Shown: positions 17,527-26,576 of the stretch, piece by piece | Layout of the letters: every line of letters starts with the position of its first letter | Position numbering within the stretch: the first letter of the stretch is position 1 | Assembly: GCF_002224125.1 (NCBI RefSeq) | Contig: NZ_NCSM01000080.1 | Location: 1 to 64,000, forward strand | Source of the DNA: Streptomyces sp. NBS 14/10 | GTDB lineage: Bacteria; Actinomycetota; Actinomycetes; Streptomycetales; Streptomycetaceae | DNA length: 64,000 bases | Direction of reading: 5' to 3' | Notes under the pieces: model-generated | Told to the model about the DNA's origin: nothing | Databases searched by the model: none | What the model saw: only the letters and a program-made list of their open reading frames with translations | Position numbers and translations under genes: made by a program

Positions 17527-18699
17527 TCAGTTGTCGTCCTCGTCGATGAGGAAGCCGCGCATGGGGCTCGGCGCCTGCTGCATCGGCTGCGGGGCCTGCG
17601 GGCGCACCGGAGCCATCGGCTGGGTCATCGCGGGGGACATCTGCTGCTGGCCACCGTAGGACGGCGCGCCGCCACCCTGGGTGTGGCCGCCCATGGGCTG
17701 GTTGCCGCCCATGGTGTGGCCGCCCATCGCGCCCGCTCCGGCCGAGGCCATGGAGCCGGTCATGGACGGGGACGGCGGCAGCGAGGCGGTCGCCGGGGTG
17801 CGCGGCGGGGCCAGGGAGTCGTCGGCCTGGTTCTCCAGCTGGCGCAGCTGGCTCTCCAGGTACGACTTCAGCCGCGTGCGGTACTCGCGCTCGAAGCCGC
17901 GCAGGTCCTCGACCTTGCGCTCCAGCGTGGCGCGGGCCGACTCCAGCGAGCCCATCGCGACGCGGTGCTTCTCCTGCGCGTCCCGCTCCAGCGCGTCGGC
18001 CTTGGCGCGGGCGTCCCGCTCCAGGCCCTCGGCGCGGCTGCGGGCCTCACCGACGATCTTGTTGGCCTCGGAACGGGCCTCGGCGATCGCCTGGTCGGCG
18101 GTCTGCTGCGCGAGCGAGAGCACGCGCGCGGCGCTGTCGCCGCCCGGGCCCTGGCCCGGCTGCGGCAGCTGCGGGCCGCCGGGGCCGCCCATCGGACCGC
18201 CCATGGGGCCACCCTGACCCATCGGGCCACCCTGACCCATGGGACCGCCCTGCATCGGACCCGGTCCGCCCTGGCCCATGGGACCGCCCTGACCCATCGG
18301 GCCACCCTGACCCATGGGACCGCCCTGCATCGGACCCGGTCCGCCCTGGCCCATCGGGCCTGCCGGCAGCTGCGGGGCACCGCCCGGAAGTTGGGGCGGG
18401 CCACCCATCTGCTGCTGGCCGGGCGGCACGGGCTGCGGTCCGGATATGGCGGCGGGCACAGGGGCGCCGGGTCGCTCCTGCTGTTCCGGCGGTTTACGCA
18501 TGTTCTGCTGCTGACTCTGCGCGGCGGCACGGGTCGCGGCGGCCAGCTTGGCGCGCAGATCCTCGTTCTCCCGCAGCAGCCGGGTCAGTTCGGCTTCGAC
18601 CTCATCGAGGAAGGCATCGACCTCGTCCTCGTCATAGCCTTCTCGGAGGCGGACGGTCGTGAACTGCTTGTTCCGCACGTCCTCGGGGGTCAACGGCAT
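17527..18699 (-). CDS. divIVA: Polar growth determinant DivIVA (Wag31)
   Basis: 390 aa. The N-terminal DivIVA lipid-binding domain (residues 1-~40, LREGYDEDEVDAFLDEVEAEL) is followed by a short coiled coil. Then comes a Pro/Gln/Gly/Met linker (~65-185) built from GPMGQG-type repeats, a long coiled coil (~190-290) and a Pro/Met/Gly-rich tail ending FLIDEDDN. DivIVA marks hyphal tips and directs apical wall growth in Streptomyces. The linker contains a perfect DNA-level tandem duplication (separate entry). The ribosome site AGGTGAG precedes the ATG. It is the last gene of the minus-strand division set. Confidence 0.96.
   Translation of the reverse strand: MPLTPEDVRNKQFTTVRLREGYDEDEVDAFLDEVEAELTRLLRENEDLRAKLAAATRAAAQSQQQNMRKPPEQQERPGAPVPAAISGPQPVPPGQQQMGGPPQLPGGAPQLPAGPMGQGGPGPMQGGPMGQGGPMGQGGPMGQGGPGPMQGGPMGQGGPMGQGGPMGGPMGGPGGPQLPQPGQGPGGDSAARVLSLAQQTADQAIAEARSEANKIVGEARSRAEGLERDARAKADALERDAQEKHRVAMGSLESARATLERKVEDLRGFEREYRTRLKSYLESQLRQLENQADDSLAPPRTPATASLPPSPSMTGSMASAGAGAMGGHTMGGNQPMGGHTQGGGAPSYGGQQQMSPAMTQPMAPVRPQAPQPMQQAPSPMRGFLIDEDDN
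18212..18354 (-). repeat. 75-bp tandem duplication inside divIVA
   Basis: Bases 18212-18279 recur exactly at 18287-18354, a 75-bp (25-codon) period that keeps the reading frame. Within each unit the shorter motif encoding GPMGQG is itself repeated. The absence of any third-position difference over 68 bp suggests a recent duplication or ongoing homogenisation. Confidence 0.85.
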
Positions 18700-18748
18700 C
18701 TCTAACTCACCTCAACGTAGTCGTCGGCAATCGGCAAGACCGTATCGT

Positions 18749-19045
18749 TCACACGCTGCTCGCAAAATTGCGGACGACGGTGATCAAGATCCAGACGATG
18801 ATCATCAGAACGAAGAAGGACAGGTCGAGCGCCACACCCCCGAGACGCAACGGCGGGATGAACCGCCGCAAGAGCTTCAGCGGCGGATCGGTGACAGTGT
18901 AGGCGGCCTCCAGGATGACCACCATCGCCTTGCCGGGTTGCCACGAGCGGGCGAACTGGAAGACGTAGTCCATCACCAGCCGGAAGATCAGCACGATCAG
19001 GAAGCAATACAGCGCGATGTAGATCACCTGCAGTGCGATGCCCAT
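18749..19045 (-). CDS. YggT-family membrane protein
   Basis: A 98-aa protein with two membrane segments (~5-26 and ~70-92) around the conserved loop VTDPPLKLLRRFIPPLRLGGVALDLSF. YggT proteins are widely found between sepF and divIVA in Gram-positive bacteria and are linked to division or osmotic stress, but the mechanism is unclear. The ATG at 19045 is chosen because the protein then starts at the first helix and AGGGA lies ~11 nt upstream; longer frames add a polar head unlike the family. Confidence 0.9.
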   Translation of the reverse strand: MGIALQVIYIALYCFLIVLIFRLVMDYVFQFARSWQPGKAMVVILEAAYTVTDPPLKLLRRFIPPLRLGGVALDLSFFVLMIIVWILITVVRNFASSV

Positions 19046-19118
19046 CCCGCTGTGTCCCTCTCCCCTTGCGTGCTCGGCCGTACGGCCTGTTGATGACTCG
19101 GTGTTGCCGTGTTGCGTC

Positions 19119-19733
19119 TCAGCTTTGGTTGAAGAACCCGCCCTCTGCGATACGGGCCTTGTCCTCCGCCGTGACATCGACGTTAGCAGGAGACAACAGA
19201 AACACCTTCTGAGTCACCCGCTCAATGCTCCCATGGAGGCCGAACACGAGTCCGGCCGCAAAGTCGACAAGTCGCTTTGCATCCGTGTCGTCCATCTCCG
19301 TGAGGTTCATGATCACCGGGGTGCCCTCACGGAAGTGTTCCCCGATAGTACGGGCCTCGTTGTAGGTCCTGGGGTGCAGCGTCGTGATGCGGTACGGCTC
19401 TCGCTCGGACACGACCTTGGGCATGATCACCGGCGCGTTCTTCTCCAAGTTCTGACGTTCAGGTGTGATGGATGCCACGGGGGCGATTCGCGCGGGTCGC
19501 CCGGTTTCCGGTACGAGCGGGGCGGGTTCACGCTGCGCCGGGGGATGGACGACTCGTACAGATTCGCCCCTCTCCGACCGCGGCTCGGTTTCCGTCACCT
19601 GATGCCTGCGACGATCCCGCTCGGGCTCCGGCTCGGGCTCGAACTCGTCGTCGGGGTCGAATCCCCGGCCGTCGTACCCATCGTCCTCCACGAGGCCGAG
19701 GTAGACCGCCATCTTGCGCATAGCGCCGGCCAT
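19119..19733 (-). CDS. sepF: Cell division protein SepF (FtsZ membrane anchor)
   Basis: 204 aa. The N terminus [17 protein letters not shown] is the amphipathic membrane-targeting helix. An acidic, disordered linker follows (~20-100). The C-terminal SepF core (~105-190) contains [28 protein letters not shown] and [18 protein letters not shown]. SepF binds the FtsZ tail and tethers the Z-ring. GGAGG lies 9 nt before the ATG. Codon choice near the end is less GC-biased than in neighbouring genes (TTT, TCT, CCT, GCT). Confidence 0.95.
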   Translation of the reverse strand: MAGAMRKMAVYLGLVEDDGYDGRGFDPDDEFEPEPEPERDRRRHQVTETEPRSERGESVRVVHPPAQREPAPLVPETGRPARIAPVASITPERQNLEKNAPVIMPKVVSEREPYRITTLHPRTYNEARTIGEHFREGTPVIMNLTEMDDTDAKRLVDFAAGLVFGLHGSIERVTQKVFLLSPANVDVTAEDKARIAEGGFFNQS

Positions 19734-19856
19734 TCTCTGCGTCCTCCGCTCTGTGGTGGATCGGCTCCGCCACCGGATGCCTTGGATCCACGCGGCCTGC
19801 CCGCCTTTTGGCGGTAATGACCATATTTTGTGCTGTGGTCCGACTTCTTCGCGACG

Positions 19857-20576
19857 TTACCGGAGCCTGGGTCGGACTCCGAGCACCGCCGTGCCGACGC
19901 GCACATGTGTCGCCCCGGCGGCCACCGCGTCCTCGAGATCCGAGCTCATCCCCGCCGAGACCATGTTCGCAGCAGGATGGGCCGCGCGCAGGCTGGATGA
20001 GATTTCCATCAGCCGATCGAAGGCGGCCCGCGGCCGCCCCGCATATGGTCCGGCCAGCGGAGCGACCGTCATCAGACCGTCCAGCCGCAGCCCTTGAGCC
20101 TCCACCACCGCGTCGCCAAGAGCCTCCACCCCGTCCGGCGCGACACCTCCCCGTTCTCCCTGTTGACCCGACTCCGCGTCGAGCGCCACCTGAATCAGAC
20201 AGCCCAGTTCACGACCGGCCCCCACCGCCGCACGCGACAGCGCGTCAACCAGCCGCTTGCGATCGACGGATTGCACCATATCGGCGTAACTAGCCACCGA
20301 TCGCACCTTATTGGTCTGCAATTGCCCAACGAAGTGCCAAATCAACGGAAGATCGGCACATTCGGCGGCTTTGGGCGCGGCGTCCTGATCGCGGTTCTCC
20401 GCCACGTGATGAACGCCGAGTTCCGCCAGGAGCCGGACATCGCTCGCCGGGTAGGTCTTGGTCACCACAATCAACGTGACTTCTTCACGTTTGCGGTCGG
20501 CAGCCGCACAAGCCGCGGAGATACGTTCCTCCACGCGCGCAAGATTTTCGGCCAGTTCCGTTCTGCGATCCGTCAC
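19857..20576 (-). CDS. YggS/PLPBP-family pyridoxal-phosphate homeostasis protein
   Basis: A 239-aa single-domain alanine-racemase-fold protein. K40 in VVTKTYP is the PLP-binding lysine; SAGMSSDLEDAVAAGATHVRVGTAVLG near the C terminus is the phosphate-binding end. It handles vitamin B6 and keto-acid homeostasis and has no known enzymatic turnover. The GTG start is 3 nt after the pgeF stop, so the two are coupled. A central stretch (around 20270-20400) uses unusual low-GC codons such as TTG, AAT, GCT and AGT. Confidence 0.92.
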   Translation of the reverse strand: MTDRRTELAENLARVEERISAACAAADRKREEVTLIVVTKTYPASDVRLLAELGVHHVAENRDQDAAPKAAECADLPLIWHFVGQLQTNKVRSVASYADMVQSVDRKRLVDALSRAAVGAGRELGCLIQVALDAESGQQGERGGVAPDGVEALGDAVVEAQGLRLDGLMTVAPLAGPYAGRPRAAFDRLMEISSSLRAAHPAANMVSAGMSSDLEDAVAAGATHVRVGTAVLGVRPRLR

Positions 20577-20579
20577 AGC

Positions 20580-21311
20580 TCAGCCGCCCAACCAGACATA
20601 GCTCGCGAGCCGCCCCGTGGTGCGCTCGCGCCGGTACGAGAAGTGGTCCGTTGATTCCAGCGTGCAGATGTGGGAGTGCTCTTCCATCTTCACGCCCGCG
20701 TGGGCGAGCTGGGAACGCACGCCGGCGGTCACATCCACCGCCGCGGTGCCCCAACTGGTCTCGGCCCACGCCGCGGGCACGGTCTTCGCGACCTCGGCGC
20801 GCATCTCCTCGGGGACCTCGTAGCAGCGACCGCAGACCGAGGGGCCCGTACGGGCGAGGATCCGGGCGGGGTCCGCGCCCAGTTCGGTCATCGCCCGCAC
20901 CACCGCGGGCACGACCCCGGCGACCAGGCCCGGCCGCCCGGCGTGCGCGGCCCCGGCGACCCCGGCCACCGGATCGGCCAGCAGCACCGGGGTGCAGTCG
21001 GCGGTCAGGACGGCGAGGGCGAGCCCGCGACGGGCCGTCACCACCGCGTCGACCGCCGGGACCTCGCGGTCTCCCCACGGTCCGTCGACCACGGCCACGT
21101 CCCGGCCGTGCACCTGGTTCATCCAGACGACCTCGGCCGGGTCCAGGCCCAGCGCCTTGGCCGCCAGTTCGCGGTTGGTCCGTACGGCCGCGGAGTCGTC
21201 GCCGACCGCGCCGCCGAGGTTGAGCTCGTCATACGGAGCGGCGCTCACTCCGCCCCACCGGTCGGTGAAGGCGAAGTGCGCGCCGCTCGCGTCGTGCTGT
21301 TGCGCTATCAC
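20580..21311 (-). CDS. pgeF: PgeF/YfiH-family multicopper-oxidase-fold protein (peptidoglycan editing factor)
   Basis: A 243-aa YfiH/LACC1-family protein. The metal-site residues are visible in WMNQVHGRDV (His), LTADCTPVLLAD (Cys) and AAHAGRPGLVAG (His). E. coli YfiH/PgeF removes mis-incorporated L-Ser from UDP-MurNAc peptides; other members act as purine nucleoside enzymes or polyphenol oxidases. The position between ftsZ and yggS is conserved in Gram-positive bacteria. The start is GTG with only a weak ribosome site, 44 nt after the ftsZ stop. Confidence 0.88.
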   Translation of the reverse strand: MIAQQHDASGAHFAFTDRWGGVSAAPYDELNLGGAVGDDSAAVRTNRELAAKALGLDPAEVVWMNQVHGRDVAVVDGPWGDREVPAVDAVVTARRGLALAVLTADCTPVLLADPVAGVAGAAHAGRPGLVAGVVPAVVRAMTELGADPARILARTGPSVCGRCYEVPEEMRAEVAKTVPAAWAETSWGTAAVDVTAGVRSQLAHAGVKMEEHSHICTLESTDHFSYRRERTTGRLASYVWLGG

Positions 21312-21355
21312 TTCTGGATCGCTTCAGGATCGCCGTGGAGCCATGTCGGCACGGC

Positions 21356-22597
21356 TCACTTGAGGAAGTCCGGCACGTCCAGCTCCTCGGCCTGGCTGTC
21401 CTGGTACGGACGGGCCGGCGGGACCTGGGGGGCGGGGATCGGGGCGGGCGGCGGGACCTCGGCGACGGGAGCCGGCTCGGGCCTGGACTCCTCCTCGCGC
21501 GGGGTGACGCTGCCGAGCCCGCCGAACGACGGCCGGCTGCCGGTGTCGGAGGACGACCGGCCGGCGCCGGCGCCGACCGGGCCAAGGCCCTCGTCGCGGC
21601 TGCCGCCGCCGTAGGAGCCGAGCACCTTGTCGCGGTTCTTGGCCGGCGGCTGACCGCCGTCGAAGCCGGCCGCGATCACGGTGACCCGGACCTCGTCGCC
21701 GAGCGCGTCGTCGATCACCGCGCCGAAGATGATGTTGGCCTCGGGGTGCGCGGCCTCGCTCACCAGCTGGGCGGCCTCGTTGATCTCGAACAGGCCGAGG
21801 TCGGAGCCGCCGGAGATGGAGAGCAGCACACCGCGCGCACCGTCGATGGAGGCCTCAAGCAGCGGCGAGGAGATCGCCATCTCGGCGGCGGCCACCGCGC
21901 GGTCGTCGCCGCGGGCCGAGCCGATGCCCATGAGCGCCGAGCCCGCCTCGGACATCACGGACTTGACGTCCGCGAAGTCGAGGTTGATCAGGCCCGGGGT
22001 GGTGATCAGGTCGGTGATGCCCTGGACGCCCGACAGCAGCACCTGGTCCGCGGACTTGAACGCGTCGAGCACGCTCACCTGACGGTCCGAAATGGACAGC
22101 AGCCGGTCGTTCGGAATCACGATGAGGGTGTCGACCTCGTCGCGCAGCCCCGCGATGCCGTCCTCGGCCTGATTGGCGCGGCGGCGGCCCTCGAAGGTGA
22201 ACGGACGGGTGACCACGCCGATCGTCAGCGCGCCCAGCGAGCGGGCGATGTTGGCGACGACGGGCGCGCCGCCGGTGCCGGTGCCGCCGCCCTCGCCCGC
22301 GGTGACGAAGACCATGTCGGCCCCCTTGAGGACCTCCTCGATCTCCTCGCGGTGGTCCTCGGCGGCCTTCCGGCCGACGTCGGGATTGGCGCCGGCGCCG
22401 AGGCCGCGGGTGAGCTCACGGCCGACGTCGAGTTTGACGTCCGCGTCACTCATCAGCAGGGCCTGCGCATCGGTATTGATCGCGATGAACTCGACGCCCT
22501 TGAGCCCGACCTCGATCATCCGGTTGATGGCATTCACGCCACCGCCGCCGATGCCGACGACCTTGATGACTGCGAGGTAGTTCTGCGGTGCTGCCAC
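21356..22597 (-). CDS. ftsZ: Cell division GTPase FtsZ
   Basis: The tubulin-like Z-ring protein, 413 aa. The GTP-binding signature GGGTGTG is at 103-109. The T7 synergy loop NLDFADV is at 205-211, with catalytic D207 and D210. A variable Gly/Pro/Glu linker runs from ~315 to 400, and the C-terminal peptide DVPDFLK binds SepF and other partners. The GTG at 22597 (protein starting [13 protein letters not shown]) matches the known Streptomyces start and has GAGAGG 8 nt upstream; a 12-residue upstream extension is rejected. A 277-bp gap separates it from ftsQ and should hold its own promoters. Confidence 0.98.
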   Translation of the reverse strand: MAAPQNYLAVIKVVGIGGGGVNAINRMIEVGLKGVEFIAINTDAQALLMSDADVKLDVGRELTRGLGAGANPDVGRKAAEDHREEIEEVLKGADMVFVTAGEGGGTGTGGAPVVANIARSLGALTIGVVTRPFTFEGRRRANQAEDGIAGLRDEVDTLIVIPNDRLLSISDRQVSVLDAFKSADQVLLSGVQGITDLITTPGLINLDFADVKSVMSEAGSALMGIGSARGDDRAVAAAEMAISSPLLEASIDGARGVLLSISGGSDLGLFEINEAAQLVSEAAHPEANIIFGAVIDDALGDEVRVTVIAAGFDGGQPPAKNRDKVLGSYGGGSRDEGLGPVGAGAGRSSSDTGSRPSFGGLGSVTPREEESRPEPAPVAEVPPPAPIPAPQVPPARPYQDSQAEELDVPDFLK

Positions 22598-22874
22598 GTC
22601 GAAGGCCTCTCGCCTCGAGTTACGTGTCGCCACCCCGCCGTTGTTGCGGTGCGCCGACTGATGCCGAATGGGACGGTTCCGATCGCCGACCCCAACCCTA
22701 ACGCTGAAGTTTAGGGTTACCAGTGCCTATGTTTCCCGGAGTCTTCGGAACAGGACACTAAGTCGACAAGTGGCGCGCGTTCAACGAACACGCCGAACCT
22801 CCCGTTTTTCTTTTCACCCTATGTGATCACCCAGCGGACAAGCCAACCAGGGTCCTGGCCTCCTGCTATTTACG
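22598..22874 (-). promoter_or_regulatory. ftsZ upstream control region
   Basis: This 277-bp gap is the longest inside the division cluster. In S. coelicolor several ftsZ promoters, including a sporulation-specific one, map to the equivalent gap. Here an inverted repeat (22694-22718) and a GACAC pentamer (22754-22758), the core WhiA recognition sequence, are visible. The pentamer alone occurs often by chance. I do not assign individual promoters. Confidence 0.6.
22694..22718. repeat. Inverted repeat upstream of ftsZ
   Basis: AACCCTAA (22694-22701) and TTAGGGTT (22711-22718) flank the 9-nt spacer CGCTGAAGT. The arms are perfect and AT-rich for this genome. It lies ~100 bp upstream of the ftsZ start and could be an operator for a dimeric regulator or a leader hairpin. 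Confidence 0.6.
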
Positions 22875-23672
22875 TCAACTATGCGTCACCGCGGGGGCGG
22901 TCGGCGCACTGACGTCGTAGCGCTCCGCGTCCGGTACGGCCTTCATAAGCGCGGTGAGGGTCTTCGCCTTCGCCGCCCCGCGTTCGGAGCTGCCCCATAC
23001 GACCGTGCGGCCGCGGGTCAGCCCGAGCGCGATCGAGTCATAGGAGCGGACCCGGACGGAAAGCGTGTCCGCCCGGACCTTCTCGGGCAGTTGGGCGATC
23101 ACGGCGACCGCCTCGCGGCGCAGCCTGGTCGCGCCGAAATGGCGGGAACTCGGCGACCGGTCCGCCTCCACTTGCAGCAGTGGAACGCCCTTCGGCGCCT
23201 GCGGAACAGTCGCGAACAGCACGCCTTCCTCGTCCACTTCGAGGAACTTGCCGGCTTTCTCGACGATCGCCTCGGGCCTGCGCTCGGTCACCCGTACGGC
23301 GATGGTGTCCGGCCAGGACCGCGAGACATCCACCTCCGCTATCCGCGACAGCCGCGTCCGCAGCCTGTGCTCGACGGAGTCGGTGTCCACCGCCGCCAGC
23401 GGCTCGTTCAGCGGGACGGCCGCGGCCTCGCGCACCTCGCCCGGGGTGAGGGCGGCCGTGCCGCTGACGGCCACATGCTCGACCCGCAGCCAGCTCGACC
23501 CGTACAGCAGCCAGGTGACGCCGGAGCCGAGGAGCGCCGTCGCCACCCCCGTCACCAGCAGCGTGCGGCGGCGGGGCAGCCGGAGGCGGCGGCGCGCCTT
23601 GAGGGCGGGCGGGGGCGGGCCGGGCGGCGGCGTCCTGCGGGCACCGCCCTTGGCGGTCGTCGCTCCGGCCAC
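22875..23672 (-). CDS. ftsQ: Cell division protein FtsQ
   Basis: A 265-aa bitopic divisome protein. A Pro/Arg-rich cytoplasmic head (1-38), one membrane helix (~39-57) and the POTRA domain (LRVEHVAVSGTAALTPGEVREAAAV, ~62-130) are visible, followed by the FtsQ beta domain (SWPDTIAVRVTERRPEAIVE). FtsQ links the FtsL/DivIC pair to the rest of the divisome. The start is GTG with AAGGTGG upstream, 66 nt after the murG stop. Confidence 0.94.
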   Translation of the reverse strand: MAGATTAKGGARRTPPPGPPPPALKARRRLRLPRRRTLLVTGVATALLGSGVTWLLYGSSWLRVEHVAVSGTAALTPGEVREAAAVPLNEPLAAVDTDSVEHRLRTRLSRIAEVDVSRSWPDTIAVRVTERRPEAIVEKAGKFLEVDEEGVLFATVPQAPKGVPLLQVEADRSPSSRHFGATRLRREAVAVIAQLPEKVRADTLSVRVRSYDSIALGLTRGRTVVWGSSERGAAKAKTLTALMKAVPDAERYDVSAPTAPAVTHS

Positions 23673-23738
23673 GCTTGCCCACCTTCTTCCTTCCGGTCCG
23701 GAGGGGTCCTCGAGGTCGCCCTCCGGACCGGACCGGCC

Positions 23739-24833
23739 TCACATCTGGCGGCGCGCCGCGATTGCCTCGTACACCATGCCGACCAGCAGCTCGTCGGCGT
23801 CCCGGCGGCCGAACTCGGCGGCGCGCCGGGACATGTCGTACAGCCGGTGCGGGTCGCCGAGCACGGGGAGCACATTGGCCTGCACCCACTCGGGGGTCAG
23901 CTCCGCGTCGTCGACCAGCAGCCCACCGCCGGCCTTGACCAACGGCTGGGCGTTGAGCCGCTGCTCTCCGTTGCCGATGGGCAGCGGGACGTAGGCGGCC
24001 GGCAGCCCGACAGCGGACAGCTCGGCGACGGTCATCGCGCCCGCGCGGCAGAGCATCATGTCCGCCGCGGCGTACGCGAGGTCCATCCGATCCACGTACG
24101 GTACCGGCACATAGGGCGGCATACCGGGCATGTTGTCCACGCGTGGCAGTTCGTTTTTCGGTCCGACCGCGTGCAGGATCTGGATTCCGGCCCGCTGCAG
24201 GAACGGGGCGACCGCCTGGACCACCTCGTTCAGCCGGCGCGCGCCCTGCGAGCCGCCGGAGACCAGGAGCGTCGGCAGGTTCTGGTCGAGGCCGAAGGCG
24301 GCGCGCGCCTCGGGGCGGACCGCCGCCCGGTCCAGGGTGGCGATGGTGCGGCGCAGCGGGATGCCGATGTAGCGGGCGCTGCGCAGCTTGCTGTCCGGGG
24401 TGGAGACCGCGACGAACTTGGCGTAGCGGGAGCCGATCTTGTTGGCGAGGCCCGGCCGGGCGTTGGCCTCGTGGACGATGATGGGCACCCCACGCCGCTT
24501 GGCCGCCAGATAGCCCGGCAGCGCCACATAGCCGCCGAAGCCGACCACACAGTCGGCCTTGGTGCGCTCCAGGATCTGCTCGGCGGCCTTGATCGTGCCG
24601 CGCAGCCGCCCGGGGACGGTGATCAGCTCGGGGGTGGGCTTACGCGGCAGCGGAACGGCGGGGATCAGCCCCAGTTCGTAACCCCGCTCGGGCACGAGCC
24701 GGGTCTCGAGCCCCCGCTCCGTGCCGAGCGCTGTGATCCCCACGGTCGGATCCTGCCTGCGCAGGGCGTCCGCGAGGGCGAGCGCGGGCTCGATGTGGCC
24801 GGCGGTCCCCCCACCGGCGAGTACGACATGCAC
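23739..24833 (-). CDS. murG: UDP-GlcNAc:lipid I GlcNAc transferase MurG
   Basis: A GT28 glycosyltransferase of 364 aa that converts lipid I to lipid II on the inner membrane face. The N-terminal glycine loop GGGTAGHI spans residues 7-14. FGGYVALP and the donor-site stretch [11 protein letters not shown] and [11 protein letters not shown] are conserved. The GTG start lies 6 nt after the ftsW stop, so translation is probably coupled. Confidence 0.97.
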   Translation of the reverse strand: MHVVLAGGGTAGHIEPALALADALRRQDPTVGITALGTERGLETRLVPERGYELGLIPAVPLPRKPTPELITVPGRLRGTIKAAEQILERTKADCVVGFGGYVALPGYLAAKRRGVPIIVHEANARPGLANKIGSRYAKFVAVSTPDSKLRSARYIGIPLRRTIATLDRAAVRPEARAAFGLDQNLPTLLVSGGSQGARRLNEVVQAVAPFLQRAGIQILHAVGPKNELPRVDNMPGMPPYVPVPYVDRMDLAYAAADMMLCRAGAMTVAELSAVGLPAAYVPLPIGNGEQRLNAQPLVKAGGGLLVDDAELTPEWVQANVLPVLGDPHRLYDMSRRAAEFGRRDADELLVGMVYEAIAARRQM

Positions 24834-24839
24834 CGAAAT

Positions 24840-26522
24840 TCACCGCTCTCCGGACGGCCGCTTCTTGACGCGCCGTCTCATCGTCTTCCGTCTTACCCGA
24901 GCCAGCTTCTTCCACAAAGCAGGCTGCCGCGTCGCCAGTGCCGCCCGCGCGCTCGGCTCCGCCCGCGCGAAGGCGATCAGCAGGCCGATCGCGAACATGG
25001 TCGGCAGCAGGGCGGACCCTCCGTAGGAGAACAGCGGGAGCGGGACCCCGGCGATCGGCAGCAGACCGAGCACCGCGCCGATATTGACCACGGCCTGGGC
25101 CGTGATCCAGGTGGTCACGCCTCCCGCGGCATACCTCACGAAGTGGTCCTCCGTGCGTCCGGCCACGCGGATACCCGCATAGCCTAGAGCCGCGAAGAGT
25201 ACGAGCACCGACAGCGTCCCCGCGAGGCCGAGTTCCTCCCCGGTAATGGCGAAGATGAAGTCGGTGTGCGGTTCAGGTAGTTCGCCCCATTTTTCCATAC
25301 TTGCGCCCAGTCCGGAACCGAACCAGCCGCCATTGGCCAGGGCGTAGATCCCGTGCACCGCCTGCCAGCACTGATCATTGTGGCCTGGCTCGGTGGCCCC
25401 GATACAGGCGAGCCGGGACATCCGGTTGGCGCTGGTCTTGATCAGCAGCGCGCCGATCGCCACGGCGAACGCGAGCACCCCGGCAAAGAGCCGGGTGGGG
25501 GCGCCGGCCAGCCACAGCAGGCCGAAGAGAATGGCGGTGAGGATGATCGCGGTGCCCATGTCGCCGCCCAGCATGATCAGGCCGAGCAGCATGCCCGCCG
25601 CGGGCACCAGCGGGACCAGCAGGTGCTTCCACTGGTTCAGCAGCCGCTTGTCCTGCTTGCGGGCCAGCAGATCGGCCCCCCACAGCACCAGCGCGAGCTT
25701 GCCGAATTCCGAGGGCTGCAGCAGGAACGGGCCGCCGAAGGAGATCCAGTTCTGGTTGCCGTTGACCGCCACCCCTATCCCCGGCACCTGGACCAGGCAC
25801 ATCAGGAAGACCGACCCCGCCAGGAGCGGATAGGCGAAGGCGCGGTGCAGTTTGATGGGCATGCGCACGGCGAGCAGCAGCAGTACGCCGCCCAGCGCGG
25901 CGGCGAACAGCTGCTTGCGGAAGAAGTAGGAGGGGGCCAGGCCCGACTGCAGCGCCTTGATCTGGGAGGCGGAGTAGACCATCACCAGGCCGAGCACGAT
26001 GATCAGCAGGCTGCCGCCCATGATCAGGTAGTACGCGGTCAGCGGCCGGTCCCAGGCCTTTCTGAGCCGCGTCTGCGCTCGGCGCAGCGCGGCCGGCACA
26101 CTTCCGCCGGTGGGGCGGCGGGGTGAGCGGGGGGCGCCCGGACCGCGCTCGGGCCGGGCGAAGCGCAGAGCCCGCTCGCGCGCGGCCGTCCGCTCCCGGG
26201 GGGCCGCCGCCTTGTTCGCGGCCGTCCCTTCGCGCCCCGCCACGCGCTTACGCCCCGCCGCGCCCTGACGCGCGGCGCCGCTCTGCCGCGCCGCGCCGCC
26301 CTGGCGCCCGGCCGTCCGCTCCGGCGTGGCCGCCCGCTCCCGGGCGCCCGCGCGCTCCCGCGAGCCGGCCTGGGCGCGCGGGGGCGTCCGGTCCCGCGGG
26401 GTCGCCTGCGCCCGCGGGGTCGCCCGGTCCCGGGAAGCCGCCCGGTCCCGTGGCGCGCCGCGGCCGGTGCCCGGGCGGCCGGGCTTCCAGGGTCGCGGCG
26501 CGGCGGGCTGGTCAGCCGTCAT
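24840..26522 (-). CDS. ftsW: Septal peptidoglycan glycosyltransferase FtsW with long basic N-terminal extension
   Basis: A SEDS-family polymerase that works with FtsI. The membrane core (~160-520) shows about ten helices and the conserved PHTDFIFAITGEELGL and SYGGSALLPTMFAIGLL motifs. The protein is 560 aa because residues 1-~150 form an Arg/Ala/Pro-rich, low-complexity cytoplasmic extension with repeated RDRA/RAQA/RERA units. Typical FtsW proteins are nearer 400-460 aa. The ATG at 26522 has AAGGGGAT-type sequence upstream; internal starts near the core cannot be excluded. It follows murD by 54 nt. Confidence 0.93.
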   Translation of the reverse strand: MTADQPAAPRPWKPGRPGTGRGAPRDRAASRDRATPRAQATPRDRTPPRAQAGSRERAGARERAATPERTAGRQGGAARQSGAARQGAAGRKRVAGREGTAANKAAAPRERTAARERALRFARPERGPGAPRSPRRPTGGSVPAALRRAQTRLRKAWDRPLTAYYLIMGGSLLIIVLGLVMVYSASQIKALQSGLAPSYFFRKQLFAAALGGVLLLLAVRMPIKLHRAFAYPLLAGSVFLMCLVQVPGIGVAVNGNQNWISFGGPFLLQPSEFGKLALVLWGADLLARKQDKRLLNQWKHLLVPLVPAAGMLLGLIMLGGDMGTAIILTAILFGLLWLAGAPTRLFAGVLAFAVAIGALLIKTSANRMSRLACIGATEPGHNDQCWQAVHGIYALANGGWFGSGLGASMEKWGELPEPHTDFIFAITGEELGLAGTLSVLVLFAALGYAGIRVAGRTEDHFVRYAAGGVTTWITAQAVVNIGAVLGLLPIAGVPLPLFSYGGSALLPTMFAIGLLIAFARAEPSARAALATRQPALWKKLARVRRKTMRRRVKKRPSGER

Positions 26523-26576
26523 GTCGTATCCCCTCCAAGGTCCCCGCGCGAGCGGTCCGCGCGGGGGACCGGCGGG

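Noticed and set aside
22754..22758. WhiA-type GACAC upstream of ftsZ
   Set aside because: As a stand-alone claim it is too weak: a 5-bp match is expected by chance. It is only mentioned in the ftsZ control-region entry.
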